Shown one piece after another: positions 27,351-36,271 of a stretch of 64,000 bases of DNA. Origin of the DNA: Prevotella sp. GTDB taxonomy: Bacteria; Bacteroidota; Bacteroidia; Bacteroidales; Bacteroidaceae. The stretch's first letter is position 1; each line of letters starts with the position of its first letter. The stretch lies in contig JAFYYV010000028.1 in assembly GCA_017557405.1 (NCBI GenBank), forward strand, positions 62,001 to 126,000, written 5' to 3'. A model generated the notes under the pieces. The model saw only the letters and a list, made by a program, of their open reading frames with translations, was not told the origin of the DNA and did not search any database. The translations under genes were made by a program, and so were the position numbers.

Positions 27351-30152
27351 ATGAAACATTATCGACTTTTCTTGACTGCTCTCGCAGCAGTGTTCTCACT
27401 GGGCTTGAGTGCCCAGAGTTGGACGGGGTCGGAGGTGGCCAATGGTAAGTTCTTCCTCTACAATGTGGGGACGGGCACTTATCTTTGTGGTGCCAATGAT
27501 TGGGGAACCCACTCGTCTGTATCAAAATGGGGTATCGATTATACCCTTGAGGGTTCTAATGGTGTTTACACGTTGGAATCACAGATTTCAAATGGTGGTG
27601 ATAGCCATTATTTGGGTGGTAACTACACAGATGCAGCCCCAGTGAATTGGACTTTTGAGAAAGTAAGTAATTCCCCCATCGCTTATACGCTGAACAATGG
27701 GGAAGGTTATCTGGCTCACACATCAGGGACATTAGTTGAAGTGGTGGCTGATGGTTCGAGTGATGATGCCAAATGGATTCTTGTTAGTTACGATGATATC
27801 TATGCTGCTATGGAAGAAGCAACAGAATCGAACCCAATGGATGTTCGTCTTCTGATTCCTGGTGCTGATATTGGTCGTAACAACCAACGTAATGGTAAGT
27901 GGAATTTCACTTACAGTGGTGGAAACAACCGTACAGGTGGTGACAACAAAAACTTTATTGTAGAGGCTTGGAACAGTACGTTTGAGTTTTCGCAAACTTT
28001 GACCGACCTACCTGTTGGTTACTATAAGTTTAGTTGCTCAGGTTTCGGCACGAATGGTACGACTTATATCTTTGCCGGTGAAGTGGAAACTCCTTTTGCC
28101 GTTACGACAAACAATGGTGGTGACTGGGCTGCTGAGGGTATGAATGTTGAAGCAGGCGAATATACAGGAAACGAAATTGCTGACATGGTATTGGTTACGG
28201 ACGGCACATTGAAAGTGGGTATTAAGAGGACAGAACAAGTAGGTGCTGACTGGGCATTGTTCGATAAGTTCGTCCTTACTTACTATGGTGCTCCTACCGA
28301 TCTTTCTGCCTATGAAGAAGGACTTGCAGCTGTAGTGGCTGAAGCCGAGGCTCTTGAAGGAACCATACCGGGATTAGCTTATAGTACATTGGCTGCTGTC
28401 GTAAGTGCGAATAACAAGAGTTACTCGACTGCTGACGCATACACCGAGGCTACAAAGGCTATCAAGGATGCTATCGAAGAGGCCAAGGTCCTTCAAGGTG
28501 CTTATAGTCGCTATGTATTAGTTAGGGATGCTGTAAAGGAAGTTAGTTCTTCGGTCAGCACTTCTTCCGCAGATGCCATAGCAGATGATGCTACCACTAA
28601 TGAGGATATTGAAGAAGCTGTGGTCGCTGTGCGTCAGGCTTTGGTGGATTATCTACCTAACATTAATGTTGCTGATGGTGACAGCATCGACTTGACGAAC
28701 GCACTACTCGACAACCCAACAGTGAGCAAGAACACTGACTATTGGACGAAGGAAGGTACTCCGAATGGTGGTTACAGTTGGGCTGCTGTGAATTATGGGG
28801 AGACAGAGTTCTATCAGCAGAACTTCAAGTTCTATCAGAAAGTTATTTTAGGCAAGGGAACCTACAGCTTTGGTGTGACAGGTTTCCATCGTGCTGGCAA
28901 TCACTCCACCTATTTCTATGCTGGTGATGACAAGGTCTTGATTCCTGGTGTGGAAAGTAGTGTAGTGAACTCGATGGCAGCGGCCAAAGAATACTTCGAC
29001 GATGGCAACGGAATGCTTTATCTGAAGTTTGTGCTTGAGAATGATGAAAACGAAATTGAGGTGGGTATTGAAAACAAAGACACCCAGACTGACAAGTGGA
29101 CCATCTTCCGCAATTTCACACTTCGCTATTATGGTTCTAAGATAGATCTCTCCAGCTATGAAGAGGCTTGGGAAGAGGCTGTCGCAGCTGCCAATGCTGC
29201 TCTTGCTGACGATGCATATGCTAACGTGACAGGTGATGAACTTGATGCCGTGAATACAGCCAAGGCCGATGAACCTGATTATACCAAGGAAAGTTTCACA
29301 GAAAAGATAGGAGCCCTTAACGATGCTGTTCAGGCATTCAAGGCTGCTGCTGCCGCTTATGATGCATATGTAGCTGAGAAAGCTGTCGCTGAGATGATTG
29401 GCAGTGAGGTCGGTGACGCTCCTACAACCGCAGCAGAGGCCACCGCAGCAGTTGCTGCATTGAAGGAAGGTGAGTTTGATTATATAGAAGCCAACTATAA
29501 ATTTGACAAGACGTCCGAAATTGGCGACTTCCCCACTTGGGAGTATACGGCAACCGTTAATAACAATGAAGATGACTATGGCACGAATGAGAATGAACAC
29601 TGGAGTGGAAATCCTAAGACCTATTACGAGCAACCGAATGCAGGTTGGGGAGCAAGTCTTTGGACACTTCAGTTCGATAAGGAGGCCAAACTGCCTGCTG
29701 GCGACTACATGTTGAAGGTGGCCGCTCGTGCATCGGCTGGTGTTACGGCCAAGATGTCTTGTGACGCTGCCACTGGTACTACCAAACTCACGTCGAAAGG
29801 TGCTACTGGCAAGGGTATTGACAAAACTGGTGATGCCAACTTCGGCGATGGCGAATTCGCCAGAGAGGATGGCAGCGGTTATGGTTGGGAATGGTGCTAT
29901 TTGCCCTTCTCGCTTAGTGAAGAAAAGACGGTGACCATCACATTAGAAGCCGAGACCAATAGCAATCATCAATGGGTTTCATGGTGTGACATTTCGTTGC
30001 TTTGCAAGCAGGATGTTGCTACTGGTATCACAACTATCGGTCAAGAGAACAACTTCGGTGCTAACGATGTTTACAACCTGCAAGGCCAGAAGGTGGGCAA
30101 GACCCAGAAGGGTGTGTTCATCATGAATGGCAAGAAGGTCGTTGTGAAGTAA
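27351..30152 (+). CDS. Large secreted multidomain protein, paralogue of the 1332-residue protein
   Basis: A 933-residue protein with a signal peptide (MKHYRLFLTALAAVFSLGLSA), an N-terminal domain like its neighbour's (GKFFLYNVGTGTYLCGANDWG), beta-sandwich modules (~150-310, ~455-600, ~720-900; e.g. DLPVGYYKFSCSGFG and WTIFRNFTLRYYG), helical FIVAR-like spacers and the tail YNLQGQKVGKTQKGVFIMNG followed by KKVVVK. It has fewer modules than the 1332-residue protein, consistent with duplication and loss or gain of repeats. It is probably surface-exposed and binding rather than catalytic. Its start-proximal leader (ATTAACTAAAACCTAATTTA) matches the paralogue's. Confidence 0.85.
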   Translation: MKHYRLFLTALAAVFSLGLSAQSWTGSEVANGKFFLYNVGTGTYLCGANDWGTHSSVSKWGIDYTLEGSNGVYTLESQISNGGDSHYLGGNYTDAAPVNWTFEKVSNSPIAYTLNNGEGYLAHTSGTLVEVVADGSSDDAKWILVSYDDIYAAMEEATESNPMDVRLLIPGADIGRNNQRNGKWNFTYSGGNNRTGGDNKNFIVEAWNSTFEFSQTLTDLPVGYYKFSCSGFGTNGTTYIFAGEVETPFAVTTNNGGDWAAEGMNVEAGEYTGNEIADMVLVTDGTLKVGIKRTEQVGADWALFDKFVLTYYGAPTDLSAYEEGLAAVVAEAEALEGTIPGLAYSTLAAVVSANNKSYSTADAYTEATKAIKDAIEEAKVLQGAYSRYVLVRDAVKEVSSSVSTSSADAIADDATTNEDIEEAVVAVRQALVDYLPNINVADGDSIDLTNALLDNPTVSKNTDYWTKEGTPNGGYSWAAVNYGETEFYQQNFKFYQKVILGKGTYSFGVTGFHRAGNHSTYFYAGDDKVLIPGVESSVVNSMAAAKEYFDDGNGMLYLKFVLENDENEIEVGIENKDTQTDKWTIFRNFTLRYYGSKIDLSSYEEAWEEAVAAANAALADDAYANVTGDELDAVNTAKADEPDYTKESFTEKIGALNDAVQAFKAAAAAYDAYVAEKAVAEMIGSEVGDAPTTAAEATAAVAALKEGEFDYIEANYKFDKTSEIGDFPTWEYTATVNNNEDDYGTNENEHWSGNPKTYYEQPNAGWGASLWTLQFDKEAKLPAGDYMLKVAARASAGVTAKMSCDAATGTTKLTSKGATGKGIDKTGDANFGDGEFAREDGSGYGWEWCYLPFSLSEEKTVTITLEAETNSNHQWVSWCDISLLCKQDVATGITTIGQENNFGANDVYNLQGQKVGKTQKGVFIMNGKKVVVK

Positions 30153-30199
30153 GCACATGGAAGATTCCTCTTGATGGAGGACGCTTAACAAAATAAATT

Positions 30200-30227
30200 G
30201 GGGCAATCTGCAAATGCAGGTTGCCCC
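30200..30227. terminator. Hairpin between convergent genes
   Basis: GGGGCAA...TTGCCCC with an inner CTGC/GCAG stem, between the large secreted-protein gene and btuG. It has no T run but resembles the terminator after the paralogous gene. Confidence 0.55.
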
Positions 30228-30243
30228 GATTGTATGTTATGCA

Positions 30244-31347
30244 TTATCGTAGTTCCGTGTGATGAGCGAAAACCAAGGTGCCAGGTCCTACGCCACAAAC
30301 ATATTTGTTGAGGAAGGTACCATTTGCGGAATAGTGAGCTACATAGCCGTCAGTGGTGTAACTGGCATAGCCTTTGTAATCGGCGTTCTCGCTATAAGAT
30401 GTAATGAAGACATCGCCCGTGATTTGATCTACACCGATGGCTACAGGACTGAAGATTTCGGAACCAGTTGTGAACTGGCTTTCTTTACCCGTCTTCAAAT
30501 CGTAGACGTTGTAATTGTTTACCTCTGCCCAGTTCTCATCGTAGGTGGTGTTGACGATATAGAGCAGATTCTTTGTGTCGTCTAAGGCTATCATCCGACC
30601 ATGGGTAAGTGTGGTTACTTGATCGTTGGCGTCAATCTTCTGAACTGTAGCAGGCACTTCGGCATAGTTTCCCCAACAAGCCAAGTAGATGTTGGTGCCA
30701 TCGTTGAGAATCTGGTTGGGGTTGGCTGCCACTGTGATGTCCTTCACTTTTGAGAGGTCGGCTGCTTGAAGTTTCACCACATTGGTATGGTAGTCATAGC
30801 TGTAGCCACCAAGATTTTTCCATGCATTGCATACGTAGAGGTAGCCACCGAGAGCAGTGATACCTTCCAACGCATCGCCAATGGTGGCTGATGTGGCGAC
30901 GATTTTCAATGAAGTGGTATCAATCTTAGAGACGGTACCATCGTAGCTAGTAGCATAGACGGCTTTTCCATCGGTGCAGAGTTCGCGTGGCGTTGTCATG
31001 CTGATGGGGCTATAAGCTGACATAGAGTGGGCATCCACCACCTCCACGCGGTTCTCGTCGGCTGTGGCGATGTACATCTTGCTTCCGCAGATTATTGCAT
31101 TGTTGGGTGTTCCGCCCAGTGAGCGTCCGTTTTTGTTTTGGAAGACATTGCGAGAGACAGTCCCAGTAGCGTAATCCAGATAGTCGAGTGAGCCGTCAAT
31201 CTTGTTGAAGTAGCTACCCTCGTTGAGGATGAACACGCCATCGGCGACACTTACTTGTTCGAATTCTTTTTCATCGTCGTCGCTACATGCAGCGAACAAC
31301 AAAGCGCCAGCCAAGATGCAGACGCAGGTTTTGAATTGCTTTTTCAT
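30244..31347 (-). CDS. btuG: BtuG-like surface beta-propeller lipoprotein (cobalamin binding)
   Basis: A 367-residue lipoprotein with lipobox LLFAAC and then CSDDDEKEF, a charge pattern usual for surface-exposed Bacteroidetes lipoproteins. The mature part has repeating blade motifs (GSKMYIATADENRVEVVDA, GKAVYATSYDGTVSKID, DTKNLLYIVNT) of a DUF5074/YncE-type seven-bladed propeller. In Bacteroides thetaiotaomicron BtuG is such a propeller, binds vitamin B12 very tightly at the cell surface and hands it to BtuB. Here the gene lies 70 bp after a BtuB-like receptor gene under a cobalamin riboswitch. That context supports the same role. Confidence 0.85.
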   Translation of the reverse strand: MKKQFKTCVCILAGALLFAACSDDDEKEFEQVSVADGVFILNEGSYFNKIDGSLDYLDYATGTVSRNVFQNKNGRSLGGTPNNAIICGSKMYIATADENRVEVVDAHSMSAYSPISMTTPRELCTDGKAVYATSYDGTVSKIDTTSLKIVATSATIGDALEGITALGGYLYVCNAWKNLGGYSYDYHTNVVKLQAADLSKVKDITVAANPNQILNDGTNIYLACWGNYAEVPATVQKIDANDQVTTLTHGRMIALDDTKNLLYIVNTTYDENWAEVNNYNVYDLKTGKESQFTTGSEIFSPVAIGVDQITGDVFITSYSENADYKGYASYTTDGYVAHYSANGTFLNKYVCGVGPGTLVFAHHTELR

Positions 31348-31417
31348 TTTCTTTTTGTTTTTGTTGTTATGATAGTTGATGATTCAATGTTCTAAATAAA
31401 CCATAGACAGAATGGCG

Positions 31418-33376
31418 CTATTCGATGACTAGTTGCACTCGCCACGAGCGACCAGGCATGGGATAGTGGGCCACAATGTCGTATTGCTTGTCTAACAGAT
31501 TACGGATGGAAGCCCTCAACGTGAGCCGATGGCCGTGCCAAGTGAAGGTGCGCCATGCACCGAGATCAAACTCCACGAAACCAGCTATGCGTGTGCCTTG
31601 TGAATGTTCATTGGTAGCCCATCGATGGCTTTGTCCATCAGTACTAAGCGAGAGGTTAGCCCATGGATTCTTCCATGCGAGTGTCGCACTAAATGAATGT
31701 TGTGGCACATAGGCTATTTGCAGTTGATAGTTCGGTGAATCGGGATTACTGCGGTTCTCTGCTCTTTGCCAACTATAGTTTCCGGTCAGTGAGAGTTGGT
31801 GTCGAGCGCCCAGATGATATGCAGTTTCAACTGTGACATCGGTGCCATAGACTGCCACATTGGCTAGATTCATCATCCGCCATACGAACATGTTAAAGGG
31901 GATGGCCACGATTTTGTCTGACACCTTATTATAATATATGTCAGTCGTCAGCATACATTCGACCTTGTTTTTCCATGCGTGGTGCCAGGTGAGTCCTGCA
32001 TTCCATTGTGAGGCTTTTTCGGGTAGTAAGTCGTTGGAACCGAAGTGATAGAAATAGAGTTCGTTGAATGTTGGCAGTCGGTAAGTCTGCTTCCATGAAG
32101 TGCGTAGTAACAACTCTTCGGATGACAACAATCGATAGGATAGGGCTAGGGATGGAGATAGGTGTTGGGTGTTGGACGTTGGCTGATGGGCAATGGTTGA
32201 TAACAATCGGGCGATGACGGTCAGTCGATTGTATTTAGCTTTAGCAGCAAGCGCTTGAAGGATAGTGTGCCGATGGGGATGTCCGTATGTGCTAATAGTA
32301 CTGTTGAGGCTATTCATGAGATAGTCGGTGGAATAGTCGAACGAGAGGGTAGTGGTGGGTTCGTAGAGCACTGCCGCAGCCGCATACCATTCACGTTGCC
32401 AATATTGTGCATCACTCACAACACTTCCTGGTGTGTGGTTTATGTAGTCACTTTCGGCCCAGTTGACCTTCGCGTTCGCCATCAGATGCCATTGTTTGTT
32501 CAGCGTTCCTCGATAACACGTTTGCATGAAAGCATTTTTGTCATGTAGTTGCTCATCGTTTTCGTTGGTATAGTATCGAACGATGCCAGGCAAACGCCGC
32601 AGGTTGTCGCTATAGTGTATCTTTGCGTTTATTTGATGGAGTTCGTTGGGTTGCCATGTGGCCATCGTTTCGATGTGACCTGTACTCATTCTGCTATTCG
32701 TACGACGTTCACGCGTGGTCATTGACACATTTTTGAGCGTGAATGGGTAATCGTTCTCGGCATAGAGATATTCGCCAGATGCCCCTACGGACCAACCACT
32801 TCCTAGGTTTTGTCCATACCAGAATGATGGCGAAAACGTTGCCCATGAACCATAAGCCACCGAAGCCCTCCATTCAGATTGATGTTGAGGGGTTGGTAAT
32901 GGACGCGTCTGCAATTCCAACATGGCTGCACTTGACATGTTTCGTGCTGGACGGAAGATGTCGTCGGCATCGCCAATGGTCAGTGTCATTTGTTCCATGT
33001 TCTCAATGGAATAATGTGACAGGTCGATCTCGCCTGTTTGGCAATCGCTCAGCGCAATGCCGTCATATGTCACCATCGTGTGGCGCGAGCCGATACCACG
33101 TGCGGAAACAGTCTTCATTCCACCAGCACCACCATAGTCGCGCACGGTGATGCCTGCCATGTGTTTCAATGCATCGGTCATGTTGGTGACATTCAACTGC
33201 AACATCTGGTTTTTGTTCAGTCGTTGTACAGGCATAAGCGATGAAGTCATGCCTATGCTACCTTCGGCCACAACCTCAACGTTCGGCAACTCGCGCACGG
33301 TTGCAGAATCGTTAGGTGTCTGTGCATGAGCACTGACAACCAACATCGAGAGCATGAATCTACAGAATGGTTTCAT
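31418..33376 (-). CDS. btuB: TonB-dependent vitamin B12 receptor, BtuB-like
   Basis: A 652-residue outer-membrane receptor with a signal peptide (ending SAHA), a plug domain (NVTNMTDALKHMAGITVRDYGGAGGMKTVSARGIGSRHTMVTYDG, ~60-110) and a 22-strand barrel ending in the aromatic-rich C-terminal strand RSWRVQLVIE. The sequence alone would allow several substrates, but a cobalamin riboswitch directly upstream and a BtuG-like gene downstream point to corrinoid uptake. The barrel is slightly shorter than siderophore receptors, like known BtuB proteins. Energy would come from TonB-ExbBD encoded elsewhere. Confidence 0.9.
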   Translation of the reverse strand: MKPFCRFMLSMLVVSAHAQTPNDSATVRELPNVEVVAEGSIGMTSSLMPVQRLNKNQMLQLNVTNMTDALKHMAGITVRDYGGAGGMKTVSARGIGSRHTMVTYDGIALSDCQTGEIDLSHYSIENMEQMTLTIGDADDIFRPARNMSSAAMLELQTRPLPTPQHQSEWRASVAYGSWATFSPSFWYGQNLGSGWSVGASGEYLYAENDYPFTLKNVSMTTRERRTNSRMSTGHIETMATWQPNELHQINAKIHYSDNLRRLPGIVRYYTNENDEQLHDKNAFMQTCYRGTLNKQWHLMANAKVNWAESDYINHTPGSVVSDAQYWQREWYAAAAVLYEPTTTLSFDYSTDYLMNSLNSTISTYGHPHRHTILQALAAKAKYNRLTVIARLLSTIAHQPTSNTQHLSPSLALSYRLLSSEELLLRTSWKQTYRLPTFNELYFYHFGSNDLLPEKASQWNAGLTWHHAWKNKVECMLTTDIYYNKVSDKIVAIPFNMFVWRMMNLANVAVYGTDVTVETAYHLGARHQLSLTGNYSWQRAENRSNPDSPNYQLQIAYVPQHSFSATLAWKNPWANLSLSTDGQSHRWATNEHSQGTRIAGFVEFDLGAWRTFTWHGHRLTLRASIRNLLDKQYDIVAHYPMPGRSWRVQLVIE

Positions 33377-33427
33377 GTTGTTTTGTCACTCTTCCTTGCA
33401 TCGAGGTATCGAGACGCGCCGTAGGGC

Positions 33428-33626
33428 ACACACGGGGCAGGTCTTCTGACTTGCAGTCGAAAGATGAACGCCTTCCCAATCTTCTAGAGACCAGTGGCTA
33501 ATAGGTTCCTCTTCGTTCAAAGGACTGCTCACAGCTGCGGGACAGTTCAGGTCTTTCACCTGATTCCCTTTTAAGGGCCTGTGATGCATTCTTCCTGTCG
33601 GAAATTCGCACAAGCCCACCCTATGC
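33428..33626 (-). promoter_or_regulatory. Cobalamin (B12) riboswitch
   Basis: Reading the minus strand, the expected blocks appear in order: CACAGG, GGGAA, GGTGAAAGACC, CTGTCCCGC, the B12 box AGCCACTGG (complement at 33491-33499), GGGAAGG and AAGTCAGAAGACCTGCC. It lies between a consensus promoter and the BtuB-like gene and would reduce expression when adenosylcobalamin is abundant. Confidence 0.95.
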
Positions 33627-33631
33627 GAGCG

Positions 33632-33639
33632 CAAAGATA
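33632..33639 (-). promoter_or_regulatory. -7 box of the btuB-btuG operon
   Basis: TATCTTTG on the minus strand, immediately 5' of the riboswitch, so transcription would begin at its first conserved bases. Confidence 0.75.
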
Positions 33640-33851
33640 CGAATAATAAACGAAACGGCAAAACGCCGTATGAGGAAATCGAGTATCGGTGTTTCATGTT
33701 ACATCAAGGAAGAAGAATGAGTGTTCGATTTTGTCATATCGAGTTGACAAAAAAGAAGTGAAGAAAGAAAAGAGAATAGATTAATGTCAATTAAGATGGT
33801 ATGTTTTACACTTTTCCACTTTGAATATTTTCTGCATTTAGACTTTATTTG

Positions 33852-33859
33852 TACCTTTG
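33852..33859 (+). promoter_or_regulatory. -7 box of the DASS transporter gene
   Basis: TACCTTTG, 41 bp before the start codon at 33901. The gap 33640-33851 otherwise holds AT-rich sequence with nothing recognisable. Confidence 0.65.
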
Positions 33860-33900
33860 CAGTCCGAAATCAATCATACAAATAAAGGAGTAAAAATAAA

Positions 33901-35370
33901 ATGGCAGAAAATGTCAAGAAGACTCTCACAGGAGACTTTAGTAAGAAAAAGATGATGATGTTCGCCATTACGGCCATCATCACGCTAATTGTTTGGAATT
34001 TGCCTATCGACAGTTTTGGTATCGAAGGGCTCACTGTTGTACAGCAGCGTGTCATTGCTGTTTTCATGATGGCTGTGCTGCTATGGCTCACTGAGGCGAT
34101 TCCCGCCTGGGCCACGAGTGTCACTATTATTTTCGTCTTATTGTTTTGCGTCAGCGACTCGGCGTTCAAGTTCCTACAAGGAACTGATGGCGAGTATGGA
34201 CAATTGCTCAATTCGACGAGCATTATGGCATGTTTTGCCGACCCCACCATCATCCTTTTCCTCGGTGGATTTGTCTTGGCCATTGCTGCCACGAAGTCGG
34301 GTCTCGATGTGCTGATGGCAAAGACCATGATCAAGCCTTTCGGCAAGAAGAGTGAGAATGTGTTGCTGGGCTTTATGCTCATCACGGGTATCTTCTCGAT
34401 GTTCATCTCAAACACCGCCACGGCAGCCATGATGCTTACATTCCTGACACCTGTGTTCAAGGCATTGCCTGCTAATGGAAAAGGTCGCATTGCTTTGACA
34501 ATGGCCATCCCCATTGGTGCCAACCTTGGTGGTATGGGAACGCCTATCGGTACACCCCCCAATGCTTTTGCGTATAAAGTACTCAATGACCCTGCAGGAC
34601 TTGACATGGGCATTTCATTCGGTCAGTGGATGATGATTATGGCTCCGCTTGTGATTATCATGCTGTTGCTCAGTTGGTTTGTCATCCTGAAGTTCTTCCC
34701 ATTTACCAAGAAGACCATTGAACTGGACATTGAAGGTGACGTTCAGCAAAACTGGCGTACGGTGGTGGTGGCTGTGACTTTTGCTGTGACCATTCTTCTC
34801 TGGGTGTTTGGAAAGCAGTTGGGTGTAAATGCCAATACGACGGCTATGCTACCCATTGCAGTGTTCGCTTTCACAGGTGTGATTACTGCCCATGATTTGA
34901 GAGATATTGACTGGGCCGTCATTTGGATGGTGGCTGGTGGTTTTGCTTTGGGTTTGGCTATGAATGGAACAGGTCTGGCAGCCAATGCTGTGAAGAGCAT
35001 TCCGTTTGCTTCGCTCAGCCCAATCGTGGTGCTCATCGTGAGCTGCTTGGTCTGCTTCGCATTGAGTAACTTCATTTCGAATACGGCTACAGCTGCTTTG
35101 CTTATTCCCATCCTAACCGTTGTTTGCTCGGGTATGGGTGACAGCCTTGGACTCATTGGTGGTACAAGTACTGTACTTGTCGGTATTGCCGTTGCCGCAT
35201 CTTGCGCCATGGCACTGCCTATCTCCACTCCGCCGAATGCCATTGCCTATTCCACGGGTCTCATCCAACAGAAGGATATGGCCAAGACTGGTTTGACCGT
35301 GGGTATCATGAGCTTGATCATCGGTATTATCGCCTTGGTGTTCATTGGCAAGATCGGGCTGTTTGGATAA
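33901..35370 (+). CDS. DASS/SLC13-family sodium-coupled anion transporter
   Basis: A 489-residue polytopic protein with the SLC13 architecture: two inverted repeats, each with an SNT motif (MFISNTATAAMML near residue 165 and NFISNTATAALLIPIL near 400) that binds Na+ and substrate carboxylate. The MPIGTPPNAFAY and LPISTPPNAIAY loops are also characteristic. Substrates in the family are C4-dicarboxylates, citrate or sulfate; succinate or malate exchange would fit an anaerobe, but sequence alone does not decide. It is followed after 3 bp by a DMT transporter gene, so both are probably cotranscribed. Confidence 0.95.
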   Translation: MAENVKKTLTGDFSKKKMMMFAITAIITLIVWNLPIDSFGIEGLTVVQQRVIAVFMMAVLLWLTEAIPAWATSVTIIFVLLFCVSDSAFKFLQGTDGEYGQLLNSTSIMACFADPTIILFLGGFVLAIAATKSGLDVLMAKTMIKPFGKKSENVLLGFMLITGIFSMFISNTATAAMMLTFLTPVFKALPANGKGRIALTMAIPIGANLGGMGTPIGTPPNAFAYKVLNDPAGLDMGISFGQWMMIMAPLVIIMLLLSWFVILKFFPFTKKTIELDIEGDVQQNWRTVVVAVTFAVTILLWVFGKQLGVNANTTAMLPIAVFAFTGVITAHDLRDIDWAVIWMVAGGFALGLAMNGTGLAANAVKSIPFASLSPIVVLIVSCLVCFALSNFISNTATAALLIPILTVVCSGMGDSLGLIGGTSTVLVGIAVAASCAMALPISTPPNAIAYSTGLIQQKDMAKTGLTVGIMSLIIGIIALVFIGKIGLFG

Positions 35371-35373
35371 TTG

Positions 35374-36255
35374 ATGAAAAAATCTTTCATCCAGCTTCAT
35401 TTGTCGGTCTTGCTTGCTGGCTTCACGGGGCTTTTCGGCAAACTCATCACTTTGAACGAAGTGGACATTGTGTGGTATCGCATGTTCTTCACATCGATGA
35501 TTCTGCTTGTCTTCACAGGTTTGCCACGTGTTGCCACACGTAAAATGCTACAATTGGCTGGTTGTGGTGCCTTGTTGGGACTCCATTGGATGCTTTTCTA
35601 TGGTTCCATCAAGGCATCAAATGTTTCTATCGGCGTCATTTGTTTCTCGCTGGTGGGCTTTTTCACGGCATTCATAGAGCCTATTGTCTATCATCGACGC
35701 ATATCGTGGAAGGAGGTACTGTTCTCGCTCATTACGCTATGTGGTCTGCTGTTCATCTTTTCGTTTGATGCGAAGTATCGATATGGTATCATGATAGGTG
35801 TGATATCGTCGTTCGTGTGTGCACTTTATGCTACATTGAACAAGCGTGTCAGTGTGGGTGTGAAGAGTAGGACTGTGTTGTTTTACCAGATGGCAGCAGG
35901 ATTAGTGGTGGTGTCGGTCATCATTCCATTTTATCTTCTTGTGTTTCCATCGAACCAACCTGTGCTAGTGATTCCTGAAGGCGGTAATCTATGGTGGATG
36001 CTCTGCCATGCGTTGTTCTGTACAGTAGGTATGTATCTACTTCAGATTCAGGCTTTACGTGGGCTCTCGGCATTCACGGTAAATCTTTCCTACAACTTGG
36101 AACCATGTTACACCATATTGATGGCATTCGTATTCTTTGGTGAAGCACGTGAAGTGAACTTCTCATTCTATGTTGGCATCTTGCTTATTCTGGCAAGTGT
36201 GTTGTTACAAACATGGCGGGCAGTCAATTTACAGAAACAAGAAACGAGGGTTTGA
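35374..36255 (+). CDS. DMT-superfamily transporter (EamA-type)
   Basis: A 293-residue protein with ten predicted transmembrane segments in two EamA repeats (~5-140 and ~150-285), the normal size for this family of metabolite or drug exporters. The start is taken as ATG 35374; a TTG directly before it is less likely. It starts 3 bp after the stop of the DASS gene, implying coupled translation. A bidirectional hairpin overlaps its stop codon. The substrate is not predictable. Confidence 0.92.
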   Translation: MKKSFIQLHLSVLLAGFTGLFGKLITLNEVDIVWYRMFFTSMILLVFTGLPRVATRKMLQLAGCGALLGLHWMLFYGSIKASNVSIGVICFSLVGFFTAFIEPIVYHRRISWKEVLFSLITLCGLLFIFSFDAKYRYGIMIGVISSFVCALYATLNKRVSVGVKSRTVLFYQMAAGLVVVSVIIPFYLLVFPSNQPVLVIPEGGNLWWMLCHALFCTVGMYLLQIQALRGLSAFTVNLSYNLEPCYTILMAFVFFGEAREVNFSFYVGILLILASVLLQTWRAVNLQKQETRV

Positions 36256-36265
36256 CACCCTCGTT
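36243..36265. terminator. Bidirectional terminator overlapping a stop codon
   Basis: AACGAGGGT pairs with ACCCTCGTT across 5 bases. The stem includes the last codons of the DMT gene and lies directly before the convergent DPP-IV stop. Confidence 0.8.
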
Positions 36266-36271
36266 CTTTGT

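Noticed and set aside
30105-30152. Firm assignment of the NGKKVxVK tails to type IX secretion
   Set aside because: The tails resemble such sorting domains, but no T9SS component gene is in the window, so the export route stays open.
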